Made by a program: the position numbers and the translations under genes
Notes under the pieces: generated by a model
Databases searched by the model: none
The model's input: only the letters and a program-made list of their open reading frames with translations
What the model was told of the DNA's origin: nothing
Part shown: one piece after another, positions 46,214 through 56,499 of the stretch
Layout of the letters: each line of letters opens with the position of its first letter
Numbering within the stretch: position 1 is the first letter of the stretch
DNA from: Comamonadaceae bacterium
GTDB taxonomy: Bacteria > Pseudomonadota > Gammaproteobacteria > Burkholderiales > Burkholderiaceae_C
DNA: 64,000 nt
Assembly (NCBI GenBank): GCA_027490925.1
Contig: JAIXXF010000025.1
Location: forward strand, 62,001 to 126,000
Direction: 5' to 3'

Positions 46214-46987
46214 TCAGTCGGCCAGTTCGGCGCGGGCCAGTTCTACGTCCAGGCGCTCCATTGCGTCCAGGGGCTTGGTGGCCGCGGCCCGTTCGTACAG
46301 GGCGGTGGCCTCGTCCATGCGGCGGTCGCCGTCCAGCATCACCAGGCCGTTGGCGTATTCCACCATCGCGATGGCGGAACCCGGGTTGAGCTGCAGCGCC
46401 CGCTGGAACATCTTCAGACCCACGTCTTTTTTGGCGCCGTAGGTCAGCCCGCCGATCAGCGTGCCCACCTTGTCAATCACCTCGGCGTGGAAGGCCCCCA
46501 GCGTGATGTAAGCGTCGGCGTGTTTTGGCTGCAGGGCCAGGGTTTTTTCCAGCGCCAGCTTGACGCGCTGGCCCAGGCCCTCGGCCAGCGCCTTGGCCAC
46601 GCTGATGCCTTGGCCGTAGCGGCCCAGCGCGTAGGCCTGCTGGTACCAGGCGTTGGGGTTGTCGGGCGCTTCGGCCGCCAGCGCGGCGGCGCGCTCGGCC
46701 ACCTCGGTGAACAGGTCCAACTTGGTTTGTTCCCGGGTTTCCAAGTAGTTGGCGTGGATGCAGGTGGCCTTGTTCGCCGCCGTCACCCCGGCCCCGCCCG
46801 CCTTCAGCCCCGCCTCGGCGGCGCGCTGAAATTCCCCGTTGTGAAAATGCACCCATGCCTGCAGCACTTTGGCGGACTTGGGCAAAGGCTCCTGGTCGCC
46901 CAGGTGCAGCCGGTCCCAATGCCGCTGGAGGCTGGCCGCGTCGAAGGCGTAGTCACCGAGGTGTGGAAATGCCGCCCAGGGGGCCAT
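46214..46987 (-). CDS. TPR-like protein of unknown function
   Basis: Soluble, helix-rich protein of 257 residues. Repeating patterns such as NPNAWYQQAYALGRYG, ALQPKHADAYITLGAFH and LQLNPGSAIAMVEYANGL are tetratricopeptide-like, so it is probably a protein-binding scaffold. There is no signal peptide. ATG 46987 has GGAG seven bases upstream. The TetR gene lies upstream on the same strand. Confidence 0.8.
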   Translation of the reverse strand: MAPWAAFPHLGDYAFDAASLQRHWDRLHLGDQEPLPKSAKVLQAWVHFHNGEFQRAAEAGLKAGGAGVTAANKATCIHANYLETREQTKLDLFTEVAERAAALAAEAPDNPNAWYQQAYALGRYGQGISVAKALAEGLGQRVKLALEKTLALQPKHADAYITLGAFHAEVIDKVGTLIGGLTYGAKKDVGLKMFQRALQLNPGSAIAMVEYANGLVMLDGDRRMDEATALYERAAATKPLDAMERLDVELARAELAD

Positions 46988-47128
46988 GATCGTCTCCGGA
47001 GGTGTTTGCGGTGGGGCCGTGGGGTGGGCAGAGGGTGGGTGGCTGAACGTGCGTTGCTCGCGGTGCGGGTTGGCGTTGCACGCGGTGGGCATGGGCGGGC
47101 GCTCGGCGTGGTTTGGCAGCTCGGTCCT

Positions 47129-47788
47129 TCACCCCTGCGGCGAGTACGCCCCCACCAGTGACAGCAAATGCGTGCGTTGGCCTGGCTCCAGGTAGGGGGT
47201 GAGCAGGTTCAGCACGTGGTGCGCCCCGCGCAGCAGCGCGGCCTGAGCGCTTTCGGGTTCCAGCGCACGGCGGGGGTCGCGCACGTACTCGTAACTCAGC
47301 CAGTAGGTCAGCACCACCACCATGCTGGTGGCGGTGGCTTCGACCTCGCGCGAGTCGATCTTCAGCGCGCCCGAGCGTCCCATGCCGTCCAGCAGCGCCT
47401 TGACCGAGCGGGTTTTGTTTTTCAGCACCCACTGGAAGTGGGTTTCCAGGCGGCGGTTCTTGCTCAGCAGGTCGTTCAGGTCGCGGTACAAAAACCGGTA
47501 CTGCCAGATCAGCTCGAACAGGGTGTGCATGAAGAACCAGGCGTCTTCCACGTTGCGCACGCCGTCGCTGGCGTTCAGCAGCTCATTGAGCGACCGCTCG
47601 TAGCGGTCGAACAGCGAGTTGATCAGCTCGTCTTTGGCTGGGTAGTGGTAGTAGAGGTTGCCGGGGCTGATGCCCAGCTCTGCCGAGATCAGGGTGGTGG
47701 ACACGTTGGGTTCACCAAACCGGTTGAACAACTCCAGCGTGACTTCCAAGATGCGTTCGGCCGTGCGGCGTGGCGCTTTTTTCGCCAT
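47129..47788 (-). CDS. TetR-family transcriptional regulator
   Basis: Regulator of 219 residues. The N-terminal TetR helix-turn-helix is ISAELGISPGNLYYHYPAKD (about 34-53), followed by an all-helical ligand domain. It lies between a TPR gene and a phasin gene, all on the minus strand, and may control nearby lipid or PHA genes (inference); the ligand is unknown. Confidence 0.9.
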   Translation of the reverse strand: MAKKAPRRTAERILEVTLELFNRFGEPNVSTTLISAELGISPGNLYYHYPAKDELINSLFDRYERSLNELLNASDGVRNVEDAWFFMHTLFELIWQYRFLYRDLNDLLSKNRRLETHFQWVLKNKTRSVKALLDGMGRSGALKIDSREVEATATSMVVVLTYWLSYEYVRDPRRALEPESAQAALLRGAHHVLNLLTPYLEPGQRTHLLSLVGAYSPQG

Positions 47789-47904
47789 GGTGTGGACCCC
47801 TCAGTGGATTCCACTGTAACCCACCCGCGGTGCCCGGCGCACGGTGTTGACCTGGGTGCCCGCGCCGTTAGGCGTTGCCGCGTGGACAGCGTGCGGGCGC
47901 AAAA

Positions 47905-47927
47905 AAAGGGGCGGTCACCGCCCCTTT
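47905..47927 (-). terminator. Terminator after the phasin gene
   Basis: On the minus strand a 10-bp stem (AAAGGGGCGG with CCGCCCCTTT, 3-base loop) is followed by a run of T, 40 bases after the phasin stop. It separates the phasin transcript from the TetR gene. Confidence 0.88.
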
Positions 47928-47968
47928 GGGTGTGGCGGGCTCGGCCGAGGCCGGGCCCGTTGCCCACG

Positions 47969-48607
47969 TCAGGCCGCCGGGGCCGCCGTTTTGCGGGCGG
48001 GCGCCTTTTTGGCTGCGGTGGCATTCCCAGCGTCTGCAGTGGGCTTTGCTGACGCCGGTTTCGTTGCGGCGGGCTTGGCTGATACCGGCTTGGAAGCGGG
48101 CGTGGAAGCGGGCTTGGCGATGGGCTTTGCAGATGGCTTCTTCGCGTCGGCTTTCACCGCTTTTTTAGCGTCTTTCTTGACCACTGGTTTGGCGGCCGCT
48201 TTGGCCAAGGGCACTTGTTGGCGCAGGGCGGCGACTTCGGCTTTCAGCTCGGCCACGTCCCGGGCCGACGGCACGCCCAGCTTGTGCAGCGCCTTGGCCA
48301 CCCGGTCTTCAAAAATGTTTTCCAGCTTGTCCCACTGGCCCGACGCCTTGGTGCCGATGTCGGTCGCCATGTTGGCCACTTTGCTGGTGGCTTCGGTGAT
48401 TTTCTCTTCTGCCACCGATTGGGTCTTGCGCTGGATGCTCAGGCCTTCTTTGACCAATGCGTCGAACACCTTGCCGCCTTCTTCCTGGGCCTTGGCAAAG
48501 GCCCCCAGGCCCGCCAGCCAGATCTGCTGGGCCGAGTCTTTCACCGTGCTGGACAGCTGTGCGCCAACCTTCTTCTCGGCGGTGGATTTTTGAATCTTCT
48601 TGACCAT
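47969..48607 (-). CDS. Phasin-like PHA granule-associated protein with Lys/Ala/Pro tail
   Basis: Protein of 212 residues. The N-terminal ~135 residues (STVKDSAQQIWLAGLGAFAK, helix-rich to VAALRQQV) match PhaI/PhaF-type phasins that coat polyhydroxyalkanoate granules. The C-terminal ~75 residues are AKPA/KK repeats like histone H1, as in PhaF, which tethers granules to DNA. ATG 48607 has AGGAG upstream. Its own terminator suggests strong independent expression. Confidence 0.88.
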   Translation of the reverse strand: MVKKIQKSTAEKKVGAQLSSTVKDSAQQIWLAGLGAFAKAQEEGGKVFDALVKEGLSIQRKTQSVAEEKITEATSKVANMATDIGTKASGQWDKLENIFEDRVAKALHKLGVPSARDVAELKAEVAALRQQVPLAKAAAKPVVKKDAKKAVKADAKKPSAKPIAKPASTPASKPVSAKPAATKPASAKPTADAGNATAAKKAPARKTAAPAA

Positions 48608-48910
48608 GGGTTCTCCTGATGGGGTGGGATGTGATGGGGTTGGTCCGCCGTGTGGCCCTGAGGGCGCACATGGCATTGATGTGATCACTGACTTTAGCGA
48701 GCGGCAGGCGCTGCCGGTAGGGGGTGGCGACTAAATTCGCCCATTTGAGCGACGTTGCGCTTGGTACGCGGCGGTACACAGCCGAAAGGGCGCCCAAGGC
48801 GGTCAGAACGGGTCCCGGAATCGACCACCTGGCCGCGTGGCAGGGGTTTCTGCGGTGGTCACACAGCGCACCGCGCCGTGAGAATGTGCCGATCATTTTG
48901 GGAGGTTGGA
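48608..48910. other. Divergent regulatory gap, phasin and fatty acyl-CoA reductase
   Basis: About 303 bases between divergent starts that should hold both promoters. A CGGCAG/CTGCCG inverted repeat lies at 48702-48716. I could not pick out clear -10/-35 pairs. Confidence 0.5.
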
Positions 48911-50896
48911 ATGCGGTATTTCGTCACCGGTGCCACGGGCTTCATCGGCAAGCGCTTGGTCAAGAAGTTGCTGGAGCGCAAAGGCTCGGTGGTGCACTGC
49001 CTGATGCGCCAGGAAAGCGCGGGCAAGTGGGCCGAACTGCGGGCCTACTGGGGGGTGAGCGCGGCGCGTGTGGTGCCGGTGTACGGCGACCTGACCATGA
49101 AAAAGCTCGGCGTCTCGGTCGACGACGTCCGAGCCCTCAAGGGCCAGGTGGACCATCTCTACCACCTGGCAGCGGTCTATGACCTCGAAGCCGACCCCGA
49201 CAGCCAGGTCGCGGTCAACATCGACGGCACCCGCCACATGGTCGAGTTCGCCAAGGCCATCGACGCGGGCCAGGTGCACCACGTGTCGTCCATCGCCGCG
49301 GCTGGCCTGTACGAGGGTGTGTTCCGAGAAGACATGTTCGACGAGGCCGAGAACCTCGACCACCCGTATTTCATGACCAAGCACGAAAGCGAAAAAATCG
49401 TGCGCCAGGAGTGCAAGGTCAAGTGGGCGGTGTACCGCCCGGCCATGGTGGTGGGCGACAGCCAGACCGGCGAGATGGACAAGATCGACGGGCCCTACTA
49501 CTTCTTCAAGCTGATCCAGCGCATGCGCCAGCTGCTACCGCCGTGGATGCCGACCATCGGCCTGGAGGGCGGGCGCATCAACATCGTGCCGGTGGACTTT
49601 GTGGTCAATGCGCTCGATGTGATCAGCCACCAGGCCGACACCCACCGCCGTTGCTACCACCTGGTGGACCCGGTGGGCTACCGGGTGGGCGATGTGCTGG
49701 ACATCTTCAGCCGCGCGGCGCACGCGCCCAAGATGAACCTGTTCGTCAACGCGGCCCTGCTGGGTTTCATTCCCAAAAGCGTCAAAAAGGGGCTGATGGC
49801 CTTGGCCCCGGTGCGGCGCATCCGCAACGCGGTGCTGAACGACCTGGGCCTGCCCGAGGACATGCTGTCGTTTGTGAACTACCCCACCCGGTTCGACTGC
49901 CGCGACACCGTGGCCGCCCTCAAGGGTTCGGGCGTGGCCTGCCCCAACCTGAAGGACTACGCCTGGCGGCTGTGGGACTACTGGGAGCGCCACCTGGACC
50001 CGGATTTGCACATCGACCGATCGCTGAAAGGCACGGTGGCGGGCAAGGTGGTGCTGGTCACCGGCGGCTCGTCGGGCATTGGGCTGGCGGCAGCGCACAA
50101 GTTTGCCGAAGCGGGCGCGACCACCCTGATCTGCGGCCGCGACCAAGACAAGCTGGACGAGGCATGCCAAGAAGCCAAGGCCAGGGGCTACCGATTCATC
50201 GCCTACGCGGTGGACATCGCCGACATGGCCGACTGCGACCGCTTCACCCAGCTGCTGCAAGAGCAACACGGGGGGGTGGACTATCTGGTCAACAACGCGG
50301 GGCGCTCCATCCGCCGGGCGATCGAGTCCAGCTACGACCGCTTCCACGACTTTGAACGCACCATGCAGCTGAACTACTTTGGGTGCCTGCGGGTCACCAT
50401 GGGGCTGCTGCCCAGCATGGTCGCCAAGCGTCGCGGGCACGTGGTCAACATCAGCTCGATTGGCGTGCTGACCAACGCGCCGCGCTTCTCGGCCTATGTG
50501 GCGTCCAAGGCCGCGCTGGACGCCTGGACCCGCTGCGCGTCCAGCGAGTACTCGGACCAGGGCATCACCTTCACCACGATCAATATGCCGCTGGTGCGCA
50601 CCCCCATGATCGCGCCCACCAAGATGTACGACAACGTGCCCACCCTGAGCCCCGAGCAGGCCGCCGACCTGATCGCCCAGGCCTGCATCTTCAAGCCGGT
50701 GCGCATCGCCACCCGCCTGGGCATCGCCGGGCAGGTGATGCACGCGTTGGTGCCGCGCGTGGCCCAGATCGTGATGAACACCAGCTTCCGCATGTTCCCC
50801 GACTCCGCCGCCGCCAAGGGCGAAAAAGGCGGCAAGCCCCAGCTGTCGGCCGAGGCGGTGGCCATGCAGCAGATGATGCAAGGCATCCACTTCTGA
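48911..50896 (+). CDS. Alcohol-forming fatty acyl-CoA reductase, two-domain (FcrA-type)
   Basis: Protein of 661 residues made of two Rossmann domains. The N-terminal extended SDR (TGATGFIGKRL, VDHLYHLAAVYD, active site YFMTK) resembles acyl-thioester reductases; the C-terminal classical SDR has TGGSSGIG, NNAGRS and YVASK. This order, the length and blocks such as HVSSIAAAGLYEG, RINIVPVDFVV and RFHDFERTMQLNYFG match the Marinobacter enzyme that reduces fatty acyl-CoA to fatty alcohol with NADPH (EC 1.2.1.84). ATG 48911 has GGAGG seven bases upstream. The product could be esterified by the WS/DGAT at 39.7-41.4 kb. SDR-only relatives with unknown substrates exist. Confidence 0.87.
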   Translation: MRYFVTGATGFIGKRLVKKLLERKGSVVHCLMRQESAGKWAELRAYWGVSAARVVPVYGDLTMKKLGVSVDDVRALKGQVDHLYHLAAVYDLEADPDSQVAVNIDGTRHMVEFAKAIDAGQVHHVSSIAAAGLYEGVFREDMFDEAENLDHPYFMTKHESEKIVRQECKVKWAVYRPAMVVGDSQTGEMDKIDGPYYFFKLIQRMRQLLPPWMPTIGLEGGRINIVPVDFVVNALDVISHQADTHRRCYHLVDPVGYRVGDVLDIFSRAAHAPKMNLFVNAALLGFIPKSVKKGLMALAPVRRIRNAVLNDLGLPEDMLSFVNYPTRFDCRDTVAALKGSGVACPNLKDYAWRLWDYWERHLDPDLHIDRSLKGTVAGKVVLVTGGSSGIGLAAAHKFAEAGATTLICGRDQDKLDEACQEAKARGYRFIAYAVDIADMADCDRFTQLLQEQHGGVDYLVNNAGRSIRRAIESSYDRFHDFERTMQLNYFGCLRVTMGLLPSMVAKRRGHVVNISSIGVLTNAPRFSAYVASKAALDAWTRCASSEYSDQGITFTTINMPLVRTPMIAPTKMYDNVPTLSPEQAADLIAQACIFKPVRIATRLGIAGQVMHALVPRVAQIVMNTSFRMFPDSAAAKGEKGGKPQLSAEAVAMQQMMQGIHF

Positions 50897-51069
50897 CGCG
50901 GGCACAGAGGTGGCCAACGCGGCGCGGTGCTGTGGTGGGTGGCTGAGCGGCGCCCCCGCCGGGGGCATGCGCTGCCGCCTGGCACTGGGCACGTCGATGG
51001 GATAATCCACGGTTCACGGGCGCGGCCCGGTTCACGGGGTTCATGCCCCGCTTCAGGGGTGGAACGCAG

Positions 51070-52110
51070 ATGGTTTTGGTCACCGGCGGCGCGGGTTTCA
51101 TTGGCGCCAACTTCGTGCTCGAGTGGCTGGCCCAGGGCCATGAGCCGGTGGTCAATCTCGACCTGCTCACCTACGCCGGGAACCTGGAGAACCTCGCCGC
51201 GCTAAACGGCCGGACCGACCACCTGTTCGTGCGCGGCGACATTGGCGACACCGCCCTGGTGGCTGGCCTGCTTGCCCAGCACCGGCCGCGCGCGGTGGTC
51301 AACTTCGCGGCCGAGTCGCACGTGGACCGCTCCATCCTGGGGCCAGAGGCCTTCATCCAGACCAACGTGGTCGGCACCTTCCGCCTGCTGGAGGCGGTGC
51401 GGGCCCATTGGTCTGACTTGCCCGCAAGCGAGCAACAGGCGTTTCGCTTCTTGCACGTCTCCACCGACGAGGTGTACGGGTCGCTGTCGCCCAGCGCCCC
51501 GGCGTTCACCGAAACCCACCCGTTTGAGCCCAACAGCCCGTACTCGGCCAGCAAGGCCGCCAGCGACCACCTGGTACGCGCCTACCACCACACCTACGGC
51601 CTGCCGGTGCTCACCACCAACTGTTCCAACAACTACGGGCCGCACCACTTCCCGGAAAAACTCATCCCGCTGGTCATCGTCAACGCGCTGGCGGGCAAGC
51701 CCTTGCCCATTTATGGCGACGGCCAGCAGGTGCGCGACTGGCTGTATGTCACAGACCATTGCAGCGCGTTGCGCCGCGTGCTGGAGGCTGGGCGGGTGGG
51801 CGAGACCTACAACGTGGGCGGCTGGAACGAGAAGCCCAACCTCGACATCGTGCACACGGTGTGTGCCCTGCTCGATGAGCTGCGCCCCCGGGCCGACGGC
51901 GTGTCTTACAAGGCGCAAATCACCCACGTGGCCGACCGACCCGGGCACGACCGGCGCTACGCGATCGACGCGTCCAAGATCGAACGCGAGCTTGGCTGGC
52001 GCCCCGCCGAGACGTTTGAGACCGGCATCCGCAAAACGGTGCGGTGGTACCTCGACCACCCCGGCTGGGTCGCCAATGTGCAGTCGGGCGCGTACCGGGC
52101 CCGCCCATGA
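51070..52110 (+). CDS. rfbB: dTDP-glucose 4,6-dehydratase
   Basis: Second enzyme of dTDP-L-rhamnose synthesis, ~346 residues. It has TGGAGFIG for NAD, the catalytic VSTDEVYG triad region and YSASKAASD, plus [20 protein letters not shown] 51070 is chosen as it abuts the Rossmann strand; ATG 51043 is an alternative. The stop overlaps the next start by four bases. Confidence 0.95.
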   Translation: MVLVTGGAGFIGANFVLEWLAQGHEPVVNLDLLTYAGNLENLAALNGRTDHLFVRGDIGDTALVAGLLAQHRPRAVVNFAAESHVDRSILGPEAFIQTNVVGTFRLLEAVRAHWSDLPASEQQAFRFLHVSTDEVYGSLSPSAPAFTETHPFEPNSPYSASKAASDHLVRAYHHTYGLPVLTTNCSNNYGPHHFPEKLIPLVIVNALAGKPLPIYGDGQQVRDWLYVTDHCSALRRVLEAGRVGETYNVGGWNEKPNLDIVHTVCALLDELRPRADGVSYKAQITHVADRPGHDRRYAIDASKIERELGWRPAETFETGIRKTVRWYLDHPGWVANVQSGAYRARP

Positions 52111-53051
52111 CGGCACCGTTGAAGGTCTTGCTGTTGGGCCCGGGTGGGCAGGTGGGCTGGGAACTGCAACGCAGCCTGGCCCCGCTGGGTGAGGTGGTGG
52201 CCGTGCACCGCCACAGCGGCCCGTTGTGCGGCGACCTGGCCCAGCCGGATGCCTTGGCCCAAACCGTGCGTACGGTGCGGCCCGATGTGATCGTCAACGC
52301 CGCGGCCTACACAGCGGTCGACCAGGCCGAGCGCGAGCCCGAACTGGCCCACGCCATCAACGCGGTCGCGCCCGGCGTGCTGGCCCAAGAAGCGGAGGCC
52401 CTGGGTGCCTGGCTGGTTCATTACTCGACCGACTACGTCTTCAACGGCCAAGGCGACCGGCCTTGGACCGAACAAGACCCCACCGGGCCGCTGAACGTGT
52501 ACGGCCAGACGAAAAGAGAGGGTGAGGTGCGCATCGCGCGCGCCTGCCCACGGCACCTGATTTTTCGCACCAGCTGGGTCTACGCCGCACGCGGCGGCAA
52601 CTTCGCCAAGACCATGCTCCGGCTGGCGCGGGAGCGCGACGAATTGAAGGTGGTGAACGACCAGCACGGGGCACCGACCGGTGCCGAGCTGCTGGCAGAC
52701 GCCACCGCCCATGCGCTGCGCCAGGTGTTCGGTACGCCCGCCGGTGCGGCCCGCACCGCGTTGGCGGGCACCTACCACCTCGCCGCCAGCGGGGAGACCA
52801 CCTGGCACGGCTACGCACTGGCCGTGTTGGCGGCGGCGCGGCAGATGGGTGTGGCGATCCGCGCCCAGCAGGTTCACCCGGTGGCGAGCGGCGCGTTTCC
52901 GACGCCCGCCAAGCGCCCCCAGAACTCGCGCCTCAGCACCCAAAAGTTCCAGGCCGCCTTTGGGTTGCACCTTCCCGCCTGGGAGTCGGGCGTGCAGCGC
53001 ATGCTGGCCGAACACATCGCCAGCGAACCCCCACAACGCATGGCGTCGTAA
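52107..53051 (+). CDS. rfbD: dTDP-4-dehydrorhamnose reductase
   Basis: Last enzyme of dTDP-L-rhamnose synthesis, ~314 residues. [10 protein letters not shown] binds [14 protein letters not shown] and YGQTKREGE hold catalytic residues. Its start overlaps rfbB (ATGA), so translation is coupled. A C-terminal [12 protein letters not shown] is family-typical. Confidence 0.95.
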   Translation: MTAPLKVLLLGPGGQVGWELQRSLAPLGEVVAVHRHSGPLCGDLAQPDALAQTVRTVRPDVIVNAAAYTAVDQAEREPELAHAINAVAPGVLAQEAEALGAWLVHYSTDYVFNGQGDRPWTEQDPTGPLNVYGQTKREGEVRIARACPRHLIFRTSWVYAARGGNFAKTMLRLARERDELKVVNDQHGAPTGAELLADATAHALRQVFGTPAGAARTALAGTYHLAASGETTWHGYALAVLAAARQMGVAIRAQQVHPVASGAFPTPAKRPQNSRLSTQKFQAAFGLHLPAWESGVQRMLAEHIASEPPQRMAS

Positions 53052-53077
53052 CGCCCAAAGTCACCTGTTATCCCTAC

Positions 53078-53992
53078 ATGACATCCCACAGCAAACCCCA
53101 GGGTCGCCCCAGCGGCCCTCCGCGCAAAGGCATCGTCCTCGCCGGTGGTTCAGGCACCCGGCTCCACCCGGCCACGCTGGCCATCAGCAAGCAACTGCTG
53201 CCGGTGTACGACAAGCCCATGATTTACTACCCGCTCAGCACCCTCATGCTGGCGGGCATTCGGGACATCCTGATCATCAGCACGCCGCAAGACACGCCGC
53301 TGTTCCAGCACCTGCTGGGCGACGGCGCCCGCTGGGGCCTGAACCTGAGCTATGCCGTGCAGCCCAGCCCAGACGGGCTGGCCCAGGCCTTTCTCATTGG
53401 CGAGTCCTTCGTTGGCAACGCACCCAGCGCCTTGATCCTGGGCGACAACCTCTTCCATGGGCACGACTTTGTGCAACTGCTGCGCGGCGCCGACCAGCAA
53501 ACCAGTGGCGCCACCGTGTTCGCTTACCACGTGCAAGACCCCGAGCGTTACGGTGTGGTCGCCTTCGACGCGCAAGGCAAAGCCAGCAGCATCGAAGAAA
53601 AGCCGCTCCAGCCCAAAAGCAGCTTCGCCGTCACCGGCCTGTACTTCTACGACCAGCAGGTGGTGGACATCGCCAAAGCGGTCAAACCCAGCGCCCGCGG
53701 TGAACTGGAGATCACCTCGGTCAACCAGGCCTACCTGGAGCAAGGCCAGCTCAACGTGCAGATCATGCATCGCGGTTACGCCTGGCTTGACACCGGCACC
53801 CACGACAGTCTGCTCGAAGCCGGCCAATTCATCGCCACGCTGGAACACCGGCAGGGCTTGAAGATCGCCTGCCCGGAAGAGATCGCTTGGCGCAATGGCT
53901 ACATCTCAGACGAGCAGTTGATCGGGCTGGCTGCCAGGTTCAAGTCGGGCCGCTACGGCCAGTACCTGACGCAACTCGTGACCCAGCCATGA
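53078..53992 (+). CDS. rfbA: Glucose-1-phosphate thymidylyltransferase
   Basis: First enzyme of the pathway, making dTDP-glucose from dTTP and glucose 1-phosphate; 304 residues. The nucleotide site is [20 protein letters not shown] and continues with [20 protein letters not shown] and EEKPLQPKS follow. A short Pro/Gly-rich extension of ~15 residues precedes the domain. It lies 26 bases after rfbD. Confidence 0.96.
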   Translation: MTSHSKPQGRPSGPPRKGIVLAGGSGTRLHPATLAISKQLLPVYDKPMIYYPLSTLMLAGIRDILIISTPQDTPLFQHLLGDGARWGLNLSYAVQPSPDGLAQAFLIGESFVGNAPSALILGDNLFHGHDFVQLLRGADQQTSGATVFAYHVQDPERYGVVAFDAQGKASSIEEKPLQPKSSFAVTGLYFYDQQVVDIAKAVKPSARGELEITSVNQAYLEQGQLNVQIMHRGYAWLDTGTHDSLLEAGQFIATLEHRQGLKIACPEEIAWRNGYISDEQLIGLAARFKSGRYGQYLTQLVTQP

Positions 53993-54546
53993 GCATGAAA
54001 GTGACCGAAACCTGTGTCCGCGATGTCCTTGTGCTGGAGCCCAAGGTGTTTGGGGACGACCGGGGCTTTTTTCTTGAAAGTTACAACGAAAAGACTTTCC
54101 GTGCTGCGACCGGGCTGGCGCCTCATTTTGTACAGGACAACCATTCGCGCTCATCCAAAGGGGTGTTGCGCGGCTTGCACTACCAACTGAGGCAGCCCCA
54201 GGACAAACTGGTGCGTGTGACCCGAGGCGCCGTGTGGGATGTTGCTGTGGATCTTCGCCGGTCGTCGCCCACCTTCGGCCAGTGGGCGGCTGTGGAGCTT
54301 AGTGCCGCCAACTTCCGGCAGTTGTGGGTGCCTGCTGGGTACGCGCACGGCTTTTTTGTGCTCAGCGAGTCGGCAGATTTGCTTTACAAAACGACGGATT
54401 TCTATCTGCCAGAAGCGGAACACAGCCTGGCCTGGGATGACCCCAGCGTGGCCATTCCATGGCCCATCCCGCCGGGCACATCGCCCACGCTGTCGGCCAA
54501 AGACAGCAAAGCGTTGAGCTTGGCGCTGGCACCCGTCTACGACTGA
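53989..54546 (+). CDS. rfbC: dTDP-4-dehydrorhamnose 3,5-epimerase
   Basis: Cupin-fold epimerase of ~185 residues. [27 protein letters not shown] (catalytic His) and AHGFFVLSE are conserved. It overlaps rfbA by four bases, completing the coupled set rfbBDAC. Confidence 0.95.
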   Translation: MSMKVTETCVRDVLVLEPKVFGDDRGFFLESYNEKTFRAATGLAPHFVQDNHSRSSKGVLRGLHYQLRQPQDKLVRVTRGAVWDVAVDLRRSSPTFGQWAAVELSAANFRQLWVPAGYAHGFFVLSESADLLYKTTDFYLPEAEHSLAWDDPSVAIPWPIPPGTSPTLSAKDSKALSLALAPVYD

Positions 54547-54756
54547 ATGCCCAGCGCACTGGCGGCCACGGCGTGAACCCGGGGCGACGGTGTCGCCGGG
54601 TGACGGGCAAGTGCCTGAAACCATTCGCTGTGCCAAGCGCCGTAAAATGAAAGTATTCGTAGGTATGAGTCGCGAGTGCTGCTCGCCTGGCGCGGGTCGA
54701 CTTGAGATGTGCCATGTTCTCCGTCTTCCACGGCCCCCATCTGATGGTCCATCACC

Positions 54757-56499
54757 ATGAATTCACCGACTAAAGCGCCACCGGGCGAGATCATCCAAGT
54801 CCTGAAGCAGTTCAAGGGGGCGTTCCGGTCGGTCGGCATGTTCAGCATGATCATCAACATCTTGATGTTGGTGCCCTCCATTTACATGCTTCAGGTGTAC
54901 GACCGCGCTTTGCCGAGCCGAAACGAGTTCACGTTGCTGATGCTCACCCTCATCATGTTGGGAATGTTCGCCTTGATGGCTGTGCTGGAGTACGTTCGCA
55001 GCCTGGTCATCATCCGTGTGGGCGCCCAGGTGGACATGAAAATGAACCACCGCATTTACACCGCCGCTTTTGAGCAGAACCTGAAGAAAACTGGTGTGAA
55101 CGCCGGGCAGGCACTGGCCGACTTGACAACGATACGCCAGTTCGTCACGGGCAACGGGTTGTTCGCCTTTTTTGACGCGCCGTGGTTCCCGATCTATCTG
55201 GCGGTCATCTTTTTCTTCAACCCCCTCCTGGGGTTGTTCGCGCTTGGGGGCGCGGTGGTGCTGATCGCCTTGGCCTGGGTGAATGAGGTGGTGTCGCGAA
55301 AGCCCCTGAAGGAAGCCAACAGCATGGCGGTGGCTTCCGGGCAAATGGCGACCAACAACCTGCGCAACGCCGAGGTGATCGAGGCCATGGGCATGTTGCC
55401 TGGGCTGCGCAACCGATGGTTCGGCCTGCACGAAAAGTTCTTGCATCTGCAGGCGGAAGCCAGCGAAAAGTCGGCCACCATCACCTCGATGACCAAGTTT
55501 GTGCGGTTGTCCATCCAGTCGTTGGTGTTGGGTCTGGGGGCACTGTTGGCGATTGAAGGCGCTATCACCCCCGGCATGATGATCGCTGCGTCCATTCTTG
55601 TCGGGCGCGCATTGAGCCCAGTGGAGCAACTCATTGGTACCTGGAAACAGTTCTCCTCGGTGCGCAGCGCCTACGACCGGCTCAGCCAGTTGCTAGACAC
55701 CAACCCGCCACGGGTGCCCGGCATGTCGTTGCCCACCCCGCAGGGACGCGTGCAGTTCGAATCCGTGAGTGCCGCGCCGCCCGGTTCGCAGACCGCTGTG
55801 CTCAAGAACATCAATTTCACGGTCTCGCCCGGAGAGGTTCTCGGCGTGATCGGTCCCAGCGCCTCGGGCAAATCGACACTGGCAAGGGTGCTGGTGGGGG
55901 TGTGGCCCGCTGGGCTGGGCAAAGTCCGCCTCGACGGTGCCGACATCCACCGCTGGAACAAGGACGAATTGGGCCCGCATGTCGGGTATCTGCCACAAGA
56001 CATCGAGCTTTTCGCAGGCACCGTCAGCGAGAACATCGCGCGCTTCGGCGAGGTCGACGCCGAACAGGTGATCGAGGCCGCCAAGCTGGCCGGCGTGCAC
56101 GAACTGATTTTGCGCCTGGCCAATGGCTATGACACCCAGATCGGGGACGCGGGTGCGGGCCTGTCTGGCGGTCAGCGGCAGCGCATCGGCCTGGCCCGGG
56201 CCTTGTATGGCTCACCGTCTCTGGTGGTGCTGGACGAGCCCAATTCCAACCTGGACGACGCAGGCGAGCGGGCGTTGGCGGCAGCGGTGTCGCAACTGCG
56301 TGCCAAAGGGGCCACGGTCGTGGTCATTTCTCACCGCACCAGCTTGCTCGGGGTGACCACAAGCTTGATGCTGTTGCGCGACGGCGCCATCCAGGCACTG
56401 GGCCCGACCAAAGAGGTGCTCGACGCCCTGGCGAAGGGCTCAGCCGCGCCGCCCTCGCCTCCTGCGGCCCCTCCACGAATCGCCGAGAGCACATCATGA
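54757..56499 (+). CDS. Type I secretion ABC transporter (PrtD/RsaD-type)
   Basis: Inner-membrane exporter of ~580 residues: membrane domain with six segments (about 25-300), then an ATPase with Walker [10 protein letters not shown] (366-374), LSGGQRQR and [11 protein letters not shown]. It lacks the C39-like N-terminal domain of HlyB, as is usual for the PrtD/RsaD group that exports RTX proteases and S-layer proteins. It starts 210 bases after rfbC, so it may have its own promoter. Confidence 0.94.
   Translation: MNSPTKAPPGEIIQVLKQFKGAFRSVGMFSMIINILMLVPSIYMLQVYDRALPSRNEFTLLMLTLIMLGMFALMAVLEYVRSLVIIRVGAQVDMKMNHRIYTAAFEQNLKKTGVNAGQALADLTTIRQFVTGNGLFAFFDAPWFPIYLAVIFFFNPLLGLFALGGAVVLIALAWVNEVVSRKPLKEANSMAVASGQMATNNLRNAEVIEAMGMLPGLRNRWFGLHEKFLHLQAEASEKSATITSMTKFVRLSIQSLVLGLGALLAIEGAITPGMMIAASILVGRALSPVEQLIGTWKQFSSVRSAYDRLSQLLDTNPPRVPGMSLPTPQGRVQFESVSAAPPGSQTAVLKNINFTVSPGEVLGVIGPSASGKSTLARVLVGVWPAGLGKVRLDGADIHRWNKDELGPHVGYLPQDIELFAGTVSENIARFGEVDAEQVIEAAKLAGVHELILRLANGYDTQIGDAGAGLSGGQRQRIGLARALYGSPSLVVLDEPNSNLDDAGERALAAAVSQLRAKGATVVVISHRTSLLGVTTSLMLLRDGAIQALGPTKEVLDALAKGSAAPPSPPAAPPRIAESTS

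Noticed and set aside
50952-50966. GCCCCC/GGGGGC hairpin after the fatty acyl-CoA reductase gene
   Set aside because: Six-base GC stem without a T-tract, and such hairpins are frequent by chance at this base composition.
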